This document shows positions 18,293 through 25,365 of a stretch of 64,000 bases of DNA, in pieces. The stretch spans positions 1-64,000 of the forward strand of contig NZ_AKIY01000214.1 in NCBI RefSeq assembly GCF_000282615.1. Reading direction: 5' to 3'. Within the stretch, counting starts at the first letter, position 1; each line of letters begins with the position of its first letter. Under the pieces are notes generated by a model. It was not told the DNA's origin. It searched no databases and saw only the letters and a program-made list of their open reading frames with translations. Made by a program: the position numbers and the translations under genes. Source of the stretch: Bradyrhizobium sp. YR681 (lineage in GTDB: Bacteria > Pseudomonadota > Alphaproteobacteria > Rhizobiales > Xanthobacteraceae).

Positions 18293-18504
18293 GCGACCTC
18301 CAAGAGGTCGCGGCGCGCATGAAAGCCCGAAAGCTTGCAGGCGAGATCATGCAACGCTTGGGATTTGTCTTGATGCTTGGTGACGCACGCTGTCGTGTAT
18401 CGATCGGGGCGCGCCTCGTAATAGTCAGCCTGTGACTGGCGTCGGCTGATCGCCATGTCGAGGGCTTCGAGGAGCAGCTGAAGTTCGGCGACGGTCAGGG
18501 TCAT
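18289..18504 (-). CDS. Small helical phage protein, 71 aa
   Basis: A helical protein (LTVAELQLLLEALDMAISRR, then a charged second half) coupled by 4-nt overlaps on both sides. No domain recognised. Confidence 0.65.
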   Translation of the reverse strand: MTLTVAELQLLLEALDMAISRRQSQADYYEARPDRYTTACVTKHQDKSQALHDLACKLSGFHARRDLLEVA

Positions 18505-18989
18505 GCCGCCTCGTCCTGCAAAGCCGGCAGCGACCGCAGCTCGGCCGACGCGAGTAGCCAGTTAATGTGCAGCGCCTCGAAAATGGCGGGCTCAGACGCA
18601 GCGGCGCCGCGCCGGAAGGCGCTGAGCACTTCCTGCTCGATCGACGCGATGGTTTCGCGGGTTTCTTGATAGCGGCGCTGAGCGGCGCGCTGCGCGATGT
18701 CGGCCAGCCGGCATTTGTCGATCAGGTTGTCGCGCTGGACGACGGCCCAAATTTGATCCCAGATCGCCGATTGCGCCTTCGACGTCCGATCGAGCGCGCG
18801 GTGTTCGTCGCGGCGGGTATCTTTTTTGGCCGTGACGGGATTTGAGTGGATGACGTCCTCGGGCTGGCCGTGTCGATCAAGCCAGACGTGGAAACGGCGA
18901 TCGCCGATCGTCCAGTGAATCGTCGGCTGCCCGCCGATCCCGCCGGTATGGACGTGGATGTCCTCGATCTTCGGCTTGGCGGACGGCAT
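18501..18989 (-). CDS. First gene of the leftward early operon, hypothetical
   Basis: A 162-residue protein. A beta-rich N-terminus (PTIHWTIGDRRFHVWLDRHG) is followed by a long helical region (about 70-150). It is the gene nearest the leftward promoter at 19,022-19,050 and so should be the first expressed after derepression. Function unknown. Confidence 0.7.
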   Translation of the reverse strand: MPSAKPKIEDIHVHTGGIGGQPTIHWTIGDRRFHVWLDRHGQPEDVIHSNPVTAKKDTRRDEHRALDRTSKAQSAIWDQIWAVVQRDNLIDKCRLADIAQRAAQRRYQETRETIASIEQEVLSAFRRGAAASEPAIFEALHINWLLASAELRSLPALQDEAA

Positions 18990-19021
18990 GGAAGGCTCCC
19001 GTGAAGTGGTTCACGGGAAGA

Positions 19022-19072
19022 TATTTCCCACAGAAATAATCTGCCGTCAATAAAAACATTTCTGTGGGAAAT
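19022..19072 (-). promoter_or_regulatory. Leftward early promoter with two repressor operators
   Basis: On the minus strand TTGACG (19045-19050) and GAAATA (19022-19027) are 17 bp apart. Operator ATTTCCCACAGAAAT (19023-19037) covers the -10 region and an exact inverted copy lies at 19058-19072, just upstream of the -35. Binding would silence the 18989-to-13412 operon. Confidence 0.75.
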
Positions 19073-19118
19073 GTCATCGGGCGCACAGCGCCATCGAGCC
19101 GATTTTTGGCTGCGCAGG

Positions 19119-19424
19119 TTAGGCCCGCAGGCGCTGTTTCTGAAGGATCGCTTCCTGGGCTTTGGGCGAGAGCTTCTTGAGCGCGTCCAGCTCCGCCTTT
19201 CGCGGGAGCGGACGGTAGAAGTCGTTGATCGTGACCTTCAGGTGTTCGGAAATCCGCAGCAAATAAAGCACGTTAACGTTGGGCTTCCGGTTGGCGATGA
19301 TGTTGGAAACATAGCCTTGGCTGCATCCCGCGATCTTGGCCGCCTCCGTCACGTCCAACTCGAAAAAGTCGAGCCACTGGCCGAGAAACATCTGCGGAAG
19401 GTCTTCGTCATCATGCTTGCCCAT
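19119..19424 (-). CDS. XRE-family HTH repressor (CI-like)
   Basis: A 101-residue protein with a Cro/CI-type helix-turn-helix (about 24-60, VTEAAKIAGCSQGYVSNIIA, helix 3 with GYVSNII). A basic C-terminal tail lacks any peptidase domain, so induction would not be by classical LexA-type self-cleavage. The frame is open to 19829, but the part upstream of ATG 19424 is antisense to the Cro-like gene and looks spurious. It lies between the two operator pairs, as expected for the lysogeny regulator. Confidence 0.8.
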   Translation of the reverse strand: MGKHDDEDLPQMFLGQWLDFFELDVTEAAKIAGCSQGYVSNIIANRKPNVNVLYLLRISEHLKVTINDFYRPLPRKAELDALKKLSPKAQEAILQKQRLRA

Positions 19425-19458
19425 GAGCCATTTTAGGATGCTCGGCACCGGCGCCGAC

Positions 19459-19510
19459 GTTTCCCGGAGAAATATTGCGGCTTGACTGGAATCATTTCCG
19501 GGGGAAATAC
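19459..19510 (+). promoter_or_regulatory. Rightward early promoter with two operators
   Basis: TTGACT (19482-19487) and AAATAC (19505-19510) are 17 bp apart. ATTTCCGGGGGAAAT (19494-19508) overlaps the -10, and GTTTCCCGGAGAAAT (19459-19473) lies upstream. Both fit the operator found at the leftward promoter. The predicted transcript starts within a few bases of the 19519 ATG, so the Cro-like mRNA may be leaderless. Confidence 0.75.
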
Positions 19511-19518
19511 TCTCACCC

Positions 19519-19734
19519 ATGTCTGATTCGCACCCGATGCTCCGCTGGGCGGCCGAGAACGGCAAAACCGTCAAGGAATTGGCGGCCGCGGCGGGCTGTT
19601 CGGACTCGCACATGCGAAACATATTCGCGGGCCGCAAGGAAGCGTCTCTTCGGATGGCTGTGCGTCTGAGCGAGTTCTCGGGTGGGGTGGTGCCGGCTGA
19701 TGCCTTCTTGCGACCCGAAGGAGCCCGCGCATGA
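19519..19734 (+). CDS. Cro-like HTH regulator
   Basis: A 71-residue protein with a single HTH: KTVKELAAAAGCSDSHMRNI (about 16-35), then GRKEASLRMAVRLSEFSGG. It faces the repressor divergently and starts just after the rightward promoter. There is no Shine-Dalgarno, consistent with leaderless translation. Likely role: repression of the lysogeny gene during lytic growth. Confidence 0.8.
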   Translation: MSDSHPMLRWAAENGKTVKELAAAAGCSDSHMRNIFAGRKEASLRMAVRLSEFSGGVVPADAFLRPEGARA

Positions 19735-19895
19735 CGCCGCACGGGAAAGCGAACCACTGTACCCATACTCAACCCCCGCTTGTTCTTGCTTGTTTGTCCT
19801 ATCCTGATGGGGGCAACAGGAACCTTCAACAGAAATCTTCACATATCCGTCAAAGTGCGGAGGATGTGTCCCGGGACGAAACAGGTTTTGCGCGC

Positions 19896-19997
19896 TCAGG
19901 TTGCGCAGCCGCGCAGGAGCGTCAGGCCGAGCGCGACCACGATCAGCGCCGCCATGCAGATCAGCGTGCGATAGCCGGTACGGTTGATGCGCTTCAT
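19896..19997 (-). CDS. Small membrane protein, 33 aa
   Basis: A short basic N-terminus (MKRINRTGYRT) and one hydrophobic helix (ICMAALIVVALGLTLL) end in RGCAT. It is too short for routine gene finding but well formed. A weak GGAAA precedes the ATG at 19997. Possible roles such as superinfection exclusion are only guesses from position. Confidence 0.4.
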   Translation of the reverse strand: MKRINRTGYRTLICMAALIVVALGLTLLRGCAT

Positions 19998-20086
19998 GAG
20001 AATTTCCCGACAGGAACAGTGCAGCGTTGCGGAGCCGTGCTGCAAGTTCGATCGACAGCGTCGCGTTGCGTGAGAGGTGCGTCAGA

Positions 20087-20359
20087 ATGTCCATGGCCGA
20101 ATCGTGCACATTGCCGCCGGTGCGGCCAAGGAGAACACGAAGAAATCGATTTCTTCGAAACCTCCGGCAAGAAAATCTTCCTCCATTCGGACGCGTCTGC
20201 GTCGCGCTATTCGGCATCGACAAGCCCGGTCTCGCGCTCGCGCAGAAGGCCGGCTGCACAACGCGCCAGGCTGATCTGTACATCGACGGCAGCACGCCGC
20301 CTTCTTACGAAGCGCTCATGGTCGTGCTCGACGAGCTGCGGCCTCGGCGGCGCGGTTGA
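20087..20359 (+). CDS. Possible small HTH protein
   Basis: The C-terminal half (FGIDKPGLALAQKAGCTTRQ, then PPSYEALMVVLDEL) resembles a helix-turn-helix. The N-terminal 30 residues are Arg-rich and not convincing; coding-like sequence shifts between frames here, so the gene may be decayed or start later at a non-standard codon. Confidence 0.35.
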   Translation: MSMAESCTLPPVRPRRTRRNRFLRNLRQENLPPFGRVCVALFGIDKPGLALAQKAGCTTRQADLYIDGSTPPSYEALMVVLDELRPRRRG

Positions 20360-20749
20360 GATAATTGACGGCCGGCATGCCCGGGGGAATGCAAATGTCG
20401 GCGACCGGATCGGCCGTACCCGGCGTCCCGCCCATCCGATGGATACGATATCCGGAGGTCCGACAGGCCCGTCATTCGAATGCCGTAGCGAAAGCAACCA
20501 GAGGCAAGTCCGATCGGCTGGCAAGCCACATGGGCCCCGTAAGACCACGGTCAATCCCGGTCGGAAGGTTGTGAGTAGGCGCGACTGCCGCGCAGCAGTC
20601 TGCCCGCGGGGTGATGAGCCCCGCGGTTCAATTCGGGAATACCCCAGAGGCGTCAGGTACAGCTCGCAAGGCTCCCTGCGGAAAGGCCGTACGCACCTCG
20701 GTGCCGATGACCGATCCCTCGCGGCACTCAGTGCGCGCCTCGACCTTTT
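20360..20749. other. Non-coding stretch with decayed tRNA-like sequence
   Basis: No supported gene. It contains a 14-bp copy (20661-20674) of the D-arm/anticodon-stem sequence of the tRNA at 20750, with GGCCGT at the same downstream spacing. It also has an 8-bp hairpin CCGCGGGG/CCCCGCGG (20604-20626) and a 57-nt segment (about 20509-20565) with acceptor-like ends TCCGATC and GGTCGGA. This looks like the debris of a small tRNA array. Confidence 0.4.
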
Positions 20750-20826
20750 TGCAGGGTGGAGCAGCCCGGTAGCTCGCAAGGCTCATAACCTTGAGGCCGT
20801 CAGTTCGAATCTGACCCCTGCAACCA
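20750..20826 (+). tRNA. Phage tRNA with CAT anticodon (Met- or Ile2-type)
   Basis: A complete 77-nt cloverleaf: acceptor TGCAGGG/CCCTGCA (7 perfect pairs), D-stem GAGC/GCTC with GGTA in the loop, anticodon stem CAAGG/CCTTG around CTCATAA (CAT at 20784-20786), T-arm GTCAG/CTGAC with TTCGAAT, discriminator A and encoded CCA. It is not an initiator tRNA: the first pair is U1:A72 and the three G:C pairs of the anticodon stem are missing. CAT could be read as Met or, if lysidine-modified, as Ile. Confidence 0.92.
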
Positions 20827-20917
20827 ATTTTCGCGGTGAGGCGGGCGGCGACGCTCGCAAACAACCATCTATGGCAACGCGGCTGATGCCACCGCGCCCG
20901 CGGAGCGAGATTTCAGT

Positions 20918-20993
20918 TTGGGCCGCCGTAGCTACAGCAGGTGCACCACGCGGGACTGCTGCATCCCGGCTCGCTTCAGCGGGCGCGGCCCAA
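20918..20993. other. Structured tRNA-sized element
   Basis: A perfect 9-bp stem (TTGGGCCGC with GCGGCCCAA) closes a 76-nt element. Inside are CGGGA/TCCCG around an 8-nt loop and GCTCG/CGGGC around CTTCAG, positions similar to anticodon and T-arms. The D-arm is poor, so it is probably a degenerate tRNA; a different structured RNA is possible. The rest of 20,827-21,136 shows nothing clear. Confidence 0.35.
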
Positions 20994-21136
20994 TTCAGTT
21001 CGGACGACGGCCTTGGCATCCATCAGCCCGGGTCAATGACACGGGGTACCAGAGCAAAGGTTCAAACTCCGTCGGGAAGGGCGCGTGATCGCGCTATGTG
21101 CCCCGCCGTCGTCCGGAGCTTTGCGGGGAGGGCGGC

Positions 21137-21664
21137 ATGAGCGAGGCCGACGGCGATATCAAGTTCGAGCCGGCCAACATGGGTCAGGCACTCGGCGTCC
21201 TGGTCGATGTCGTCGGCTGCTACATCAGCGCCGCGCACACGGCGGCATTTGCCGACGATCGCAAGAAGTCCGCGCAGGTCAACCTTACACTGTTCCTGCA
21301 CGGCCTCTGCATGCGCTCGAAGTACAAGGCCGAGACGGCCGACATCCTGGACATGGTCAGCGCTGAGCTTCGCAGGTCGACGCAAGAGGAAGCGGGCGCC
21401 GATGCAATGACCGCTGATCTCTTGAAGCCAAACGGCAATGACGGCGTGGTCAATGCCGAGATCTGCTTCGGTTCACTCCTGCTCGTCGGCGACGTCGACG
21501 TCTCCCCGGAGATGGTCGCGACATGGGCGCAGGATCAGATGGACCTCGCCTATGACTGGGCGATGCGCGTTCATCTGCATGCCAGCGACAACAACGACGT
21601 CTTCGTCCCCGAGCGACCCGACTTCATTCCGAGATCCGTGAGGCCATCCAGCACCGATAGCTGA
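21137..21664 (+). CDS. Hypothetical phage protein, start of the rightward early operon
   Basis: A 175-residue soluble protein, helical in its first half (MGQALGVLVDVVGCYISAAH). ATG 21137 is chosen because GGGGAGGG sits 4 nt upstream. Later parts include DLAYDWAMRVHLHASDNNDV. No family recognised. Confidence 0.7.
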   Translation: MSEADGDIKFEPANMGQALGVLVDVVGCYISAAHTAAFADDRKKSAQVNLTLFLHGLCMRSKYKAETADILDMVSAELRRSTQEEAGADAMTADLLKPNGNDGVVNAEICFGSLLLVGDVDVSPEMVATWAQDQMDLAYDWAMRVHLHASDNNDVFVPERPDFIPRSVRPSSTDS

Positions 21665-21783
21665 AATCCTCGCGCCCAGTTCAAGTAAGCGTCACCAGCG
21701 TATCCCGACATCACCCGCAATTGCACCCGTCCGGTCACTTCCGGACGTGAGCCTCTGCGTCCCTGCAACAGGAGGGCATCTCG

Positions 21784-22023
21784 ATGCTTGCCGACCAGTC
21801 GTTGCTTCACGCCGCCATTACCGCGTGCCTGGTTCACGTCCAGGTCGGTTCGCTGGTGTGGTTCTGGGTCTATTGCCGCGGGCGCCTGGTGCACGTCTAC
21901 GCGACCGAGCTGACCGGCGCCGGCGACGTGCTCGACTTCATCGGCAACGCCCTGATCACGCTGGTGCTGATCTGTGGCTGGCCGTTCATGCTGATCGCGC
22001 TTCGCAAGGGCAAGCTGCAATGA
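21784..22023 (+). CDS. Small two-pass membrane protein
   Basis: A 79-residue protein with two hydrophobic segments (about 11-32 and 51-72). AGGAGGG is well placed upstream of the ATG. It opens a block of genes that overlap by 1-4 nt. Function unknown. Confidence 0.7.
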   Translation: MLADQSLLHAAITACLVHVQVGSLVWFWVYCRGRLVHVYATELTGAGDVLDFIGNALITLVLICGWPFMLIALRKGKLQ

Positions 22024-22181
22024 CGAGCGCCGAACACGAGCGGCGCAGGCTGATCGAGCGCAATGCCTTGCGCGGCTATCGCGCCATGCCATCGGGTCCG
22101 TCCAAGGCGGATATGCAGCGCGATCTTGAGCAGGCCGTCCGCAACACCGCAGCGACTCCTGCGAAGGAGGAGCAAACATGA
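22020..22181 (+). CDS. Small charged phage protein, 53 aa
   Basis: Highly charged and helical (MTSAEHERRRLIERNALRGY). It overlaps the upstream stop (ATGA) and the downstream start (ATGA). No domain recognised. Confidence 0.6.
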   Translation: MTSAEHERRRLIERNALRGYRAMPSGPSKADMQRDLEQAVRNTAATPAKEEQT

Positions 22182-22513
22182 TCCGCATCATCGACATCCT
22201 GGCGGCGCTGCTGCCCGTCATTCTCATCGTGATCGCGCTGCTGCTGGTATGCGCGGTACGGATCGTCCGCCGAGGGGCCGCGTCCAGGTCTTCGCTTTCC
22301 GCGGCAGCGGACGATCCGTTCTTCTTTCCGTTCGGCGAGGTGCCGACCCTACCGCGCGAGCGCCAGATGGTGGCGCGCGACTTCCGTGCGTGGGGCATTC
22401 CTCTGCGCACCAAGCCTTCCGCAGGCGCCCTCCGGCGGAACGAGAACGGCGGCCGTCCCTCCTCCCTCTCGAGGACGGCCGTCGTTCTCACTTTTCGCAA
22501 GAGAGGTGCGTGA
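22178..22513 (+). CDS. Membrane-anchored phage protein
   Basis: A 111-residue protein with one N-terminal transmembrane helix (about 5-28, ILAALLPVILIVIALLLVCA) and a soluble Arg/Pro-rich tail. Coupled to both neighbours. Function unknown. Confidence 0.65.
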   Translation: MIRIIDILAALLPVILIVIALLLVCAVRIVRRGAASRSSLSAAADDPFFFPFGEVPTLPRERQMVARDFRAWGIPLRTKPSAGALRRNENGGRPSSLSRTAVVLTFRKRGA

Positions 22514-22848
22514 TGCAGCAACACCTCACCCGCATCGAGCAGGCCAACCTCATCGCGGGCCACGCCGTCTCCTACGCCACCGCCTATCTCGACGGGCGCC
22601 ACAATGCGCAGCAGCTCGGCGACAACGCCGACCGGCTTTTCCTCGATCTCCTGGTGGTCGAGACACCCGAGACCAGCACCTTCCTCATCCCGGTGCAGCT
22701 TCTCGTCATCACCATGATGCGCACGGCGAAGTGCGCGCGCGATCTCTCGCAATGGCCGTCGCGGGAGGATCGTTGGCAGTCCGTCATCGCTTCCCTTGTC
22801 GAGCTCGTCACCCACGAAAGCCGCCATCTTACGAAGGACCGCGCATGA
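22513..22848 (+). CDS. Hypothetical phage protein, 111 aa
   Basis: A helical soluble protein (RIEQANLIAGHAVSYATAYL). The start lies in a TGATG overlap behind GAGAGG. Function unknown. Confidence 0.65.
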   Translation: MQQHLTRIEQANLIAGHAVSYATAYLDGRHNAQQLGDNADRLFLDLLVVETPETSTFLIPVQLLVITMMRTAKCARDLSQWPSREDRWQSVIASLVELVTHESRHLTKDRA

Positions 22849-23180
22849 AGCCGCTCTCTCAGTCGCTGACGGAGCTGATCGTCTTCACCGAGGAAGTGGT
22901 GACGAAGCCGGCGCGCCATCATGGCCTTGCCGCCGATTTGCGGTTCACTTCGCTCGCCCAGGAGATCCGCGCCGCCGACCGTCGCCCCGCCAGCGAAGGC
23001 GTCCGCTGCACCCATGCCGGCATGGCGATCGTGGCCAGTACCGAAGGCTTTTTCGCCGGCGACATGGACCCGGGCTCGCGCTGGCTCGCCGCGATCGGCG
23101 CGCTCCTGCCGGCGCTGCGCGTCGAGGCCTGGCAGCAGGTGAAGAACGAGAAGGCGGCGACGCAGGAGACGCGGCGATGA
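22845..23180 (+). CDS. Hypothetical phage protein, 111 aa
   Basis: The first part is helical (LTELIVFTEEVVTKPARHHG), followed by a compact Ala/Gly-rich region. Coupled by ATGA to both neighbours. No family recognised. Confidence 0.65.
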   Translation: MKPLSQSLTELIVFTEEVVTKPARHHGLAADLRFTSLAQEIRAADRRPASEGVRCTHAGMAIVASTEGFFAGDMDPGSRWLAAIGALLPALRVEAWQQVKNEKAATQETRR

Positions 23181-23602
23181 GCGTGCAGATCACCCACTAT
23201 TCCGGCATTGATGGTACGCCGGCGGTCGCCTTGGCGCTGCGCGGCCAATACGAAATGATCAATGACGGCGGCGAGCAGGCCGTCGGCTTGCATCACAGCT
23301 ACAATGGCATCTTGGCGTCTATCGATGGCAAGGCCGTTGGCGTCATCATCTGGTTCGAACAGAAGGACAGCCACCGGCTTTGGCTCCAGCTCGGCTATGT
23401 CCTGCCGGAGCATCGCCGGAACGGCATCTACAATATGCTTTGGGATCAGTTGGTCGACAAGGCGCGAAAGCTGGGGGCCTCTGCGATCTGGAGCGGCACG
23501 GCGATCGGCAACGATGCGATGCGGGCCGTCGCGCGCAAACAGGGCCGGAAGGAAATCGCGGTCAGCCTGAAGTTCGACGTGCCGGAGCTGGCTCGACAAT
23601 GA
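23177..23602 (+). CDS. GNAT-family N-acetyltransferase
   Basis: A 141-residue protein with the GNAT order: a beta core ending LWLQLGYVLPEHRRNGIY, where the Q/RxxGxG/A acetyl-CoA loop is the variant PEHRRNGIY, then a helix MLWDQLVDKARKLGA and a C-terminal strand. The loop differs from the textbook motif, so activity is not certain. It sits in the early operon, so it may acetylate a host or phage protein or a modified base. Confidence 0.7.
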   Translation: MSVQITHYSGIDGTPAVALALRGQYEMINDGGEQAVGLHHSYNGILASIDGKAVGVIIWFEQKDSHRLWLQLGYVLPEHRRNGIYNMLWDQLVDKARKLGASAIWSGTAIGNDAMRAVARKQGRKEIAVSLKFDVPELARQ

Positions 23603-24216
23603 GCCCGCAAGCCCAGCCGCAGGCACAGGCCTATCCCCTGAATTGGCCGTCCGGCTTCCCGCGCTGGAAGCACGGCCGCGGCGCCGGCACATTCAAGACC
23701 AACTTCGAGACGGCGCTTCGCAACGTCAAGAAGAGCCTCGAGCTGTTCGCCAAGGACAGCGGCAAGAAGATCGAAAATCCGATTCTGTCGAGCAACATCG
23801 ACTTCAACCCGCTAACCCACAACACCGGCACCCGCCCGGCTGATCCCGGCGTCGCGGTCTGGTTTGCCTGGGACGGTCTTCAGGTCTGCATCGCGGTCGA
23901 CCGCTATGACAGCCCGGCGGCGAATCTGCAGGCAATCCACCACATCATCGAAGCCCGCCGCGTTGAGCTGCGCCACGGCACGCTCGCGCTGGTGCGCGCG
24001 ACCTTCTCCGGCTTCCAGGCGCTGCCGGCGCCGAAGGGCAAGCACTGGCGGGATATTCTGGAGATCGGCCATGGCGTGCTCGTCACCAAGGGCGCGATCG
24101 AGGGCAACTACAAGCGCCTGGCGCAGGCCTATCACCCCGACCGCGAAGGCGGATCGATCGACAAGATGTCCGAGCTCAACGCCGCGCGCGATGCGGCCAT
24201 CGCGGAGATCGGGTGA
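23599..24216 (+). CDS. J-domain (DnaJ-like) phage protein
   Basis: A 205-residue protein whose C-terminus carries a J-domain with the HPD motif (NYKRLAQAYHPDREGG, about 178-193), needed to stimulate Hsp70/DnaK ATPase. The N-terminal 150 residues are a separate domain of unknown role (LNWPSGFPRWKHGRG). C-terminal J-domains of this type occur in phage early regions and could recruit host DnaK for replication or assembly. Confidence 0.8.
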   Translation: MSPQAQPQAQAYPLNWPSGFPRWKHGRGAGTFKTNFETALRNVKKSLELFAKDSGKKIENPILSSNIDFNPLTHNTGTRPADPGVAVWFAWDGLQVCIAVDRYDSPAANLQAIHHIIEARRVELRHGTLALVRATFSGFQALPAPKGKHWRDILEIGHGVLVTKGAIEGNYKRLAQAYHPDREGGSIDKMSELNAARDAAIAEIG

Positions 24217-24428
24217 TGCGCCAGGATCCCGACGAAGTCGCCCCGCTGGTCGACGCCCGCCTCGCCGAAGCGCTGCGGCAGGTCGGCCAGAGCCCGCTCG
24301 GCATGCCCGCAACCGTCGATACCTTCCGCGCCATGCTCGATCGCGCGGGGCTGGCTCTGGTGCTCAAGCACAATCCCGATTTTCGTCATTCCGGCCTGGA
24401 GCCGGTGAACATGGAGCATGACACATGA
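24216..24428 (+). CDS. Small phage protein before the DGR target
   Basis: A 70-residue helical protein (LVDARLAEALRQVGQSPLG). It overlaps the J-domain stop (TGATG) and the DGR target start (ATGA), so it may help couple translation into the target gene. Function unknown. Confidence 0.6.
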   Translation: MRQDPDEVAPLVDARLAEALRQVGQSPLGMPATVDTFRAMLDRAGLALVLKHNPDFRHSGLEPVNMEHDT

Positions 24429-25318
24429 ACGCAACTGCGAAGATTGAGGACGCCACACCGCTGCTCGCCAAGATCGACCCGGCGGCGCCGGTGCTCAAGG
24501 TCGAGGGCCTTGGCCGGTTGCAGATCAAGGCCGGCACGTTCTTCAACGGCGGCGGTTTCTCGGCCGACACCGAGGTGAAGATCACCTCGCTCGAGCCCGG
24601 GACCGACTATGTGGTGCGGATCTCGGGCGACGGCCCGGTCGCCGTGCCCTATGCCAATCGAGGCGATGATCCGTTCATCGGTGGCTTTCACTTTGCACCA
24701 GGCGGCAATGCCGAGGCGCGCAAGGGCGGCGACACCGTGCCGGCGATCAACCCGTACTCGCTCTGGGATCACAATTTCCGCCCCGCGTGCCTGGACCCGC
24801 GCGGCATGGTGCTGGTCGAAGCGCCCGGCCATCGCTTCTGGTGCGATATCTACCTGACCGGCGCCGAGCATTTGGAGAACGGCACCAGCGCCTTCGACGC
24901 GCTGATCGCCGATGGCCGCGATTGCCCGACCGATCCGGCCACCGGGAGGCGGTTCAAGCGCTTCGACTACGCCGCGGCCTGCGCCGTGATGAAGCACCAC
25001 GGCAAGCAGCTGCTGTCGTTCGAAGAGTTCGCCGCCGCAGCATTCGGCGTCACCGAGCGCACCGCGACGAACAGCGATCCGGTGCGAACCAACCTCGACG
25101 CCCCGCGCACCAGCAAGTTCGGCCTGATGCAGGCGGCCGGCAACATGTGGGTGTGGGGCCACGATGGCGATCCCGACGAGCCGCGCGCTTCGATCCTCGG
25201 CGGGTCCTGGTGGGTCGAGGGCGACGCGGGCTCGCGCCTCGCGGGCCTCGGCGACTGGGCGGACGACTCGGGCGAGAGCATCGGCGCCCGCGGCCGCAGT
25301 GACCACCTGCAAACCTGA
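24425..25318 (+). CDS. DGR target protein, C-type-lectin / FGE-like fold with variable C-terminus
   Basis: A 297-residue protein. The C-terminal domain has the formylglycine-generating-enzyme/C-lectin signature: FGLMQAAGNMWVWGHDG, then SILGGSWW and a final GARGRSD strand. Residues about 253-293 are the variable region, copied from the template at 25,791. The fold displays variable side chains on a rigid surface, as in the Bordetella phage protein Mtd. Nine residues differ from the template, all through adenine changes. The N-terminus (about 20-110) is an unassigned beta-rich domain. Likely role: ligand or receptor binding. Unusually, the gene lies among early genes rather than tail genes. Confidence 0.9.
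   Translation: MNATAKIEDATPLLAKIDPAAPVLKVEGLGRLQIKAGTFFNGGGFSADTEVKITSLEPGTDYVVRISGDGPVAVPYANRGDDPFIGGFHFAPGGNAEARKGGDTVPAINPYSLWDHNFRPACLDPRGMVLVEAPGHRFWCDIYLTGAEHLENGTSAFDALIADGRDCPTDPATGRRFKRFDYAAACAVMKHHGKQLLSFEEFAAAAFGVTERTATNSDPVRTNLDAPRTSKFGLMQAAGNMWVWGHDGDPDEPRASILGGSWWVEGDAGSRLAGLGDWADDSGESIGARGRSDHLQT
25181..25303 (+). repeat. DGR variable repeat (VR)
   Basis: The 123-bp segment aligns without gaps to 25,791-25,913 (offset 610). Twelve mismatches occur, all opposite template adenines: ten A-to-G and two A-to-T. The last 25 bp (25,279-25,303) are identical to the template and GC-rich, as expected of the initiation-of-mutagenic-homology (IMH) end. Confidence 0.93.
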
Positions 25319-25321
25319 TCC

Positions 25322-25341
25322 CGCGTCGCGACAGCGACGCG
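25322..25341. promoter_or_regulatory. DGR target-recognition hairpin, 8-bp stem with GACA loop
   Basis: CGCGTCGC-GACA-GCGACGCG starts 3 nt after the target stop and 18 bp after VR. In characterised DGRs a hairpin/cruciform of similar stem length with a GRNA tetraloop just downstream of VR promotes retrohoming; stem, loop and position all fit here. Confidence 0.8.
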
Positions 25342-25365
25342 TCTCCTCGAGGTGAAGCGGATTCG

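Noticed and set aside
19425-19829. Minus-strand extension of the repressor frame up to 19,829
   Set aside because: This part is antisense to the Cro-like gene and crosses the operator/promoter; its Arg/Ser/Pro-rich composition is typical of shadow frames.
20509-20565. A further intact tRNA with TCCGATC/GGTCGGA ends
   Set aside because: The span is only 57 nt, and D- and T-arms do not fold; kept only as tRNA-like debris.
24425-25318. True formylglycine-generating enzyme
   Set aside because: It shares the fold signature only; the copper-binding cysteines of sulfatase-modifying enzymes are not seen, and the C-terminus is a DGR variable repeat.
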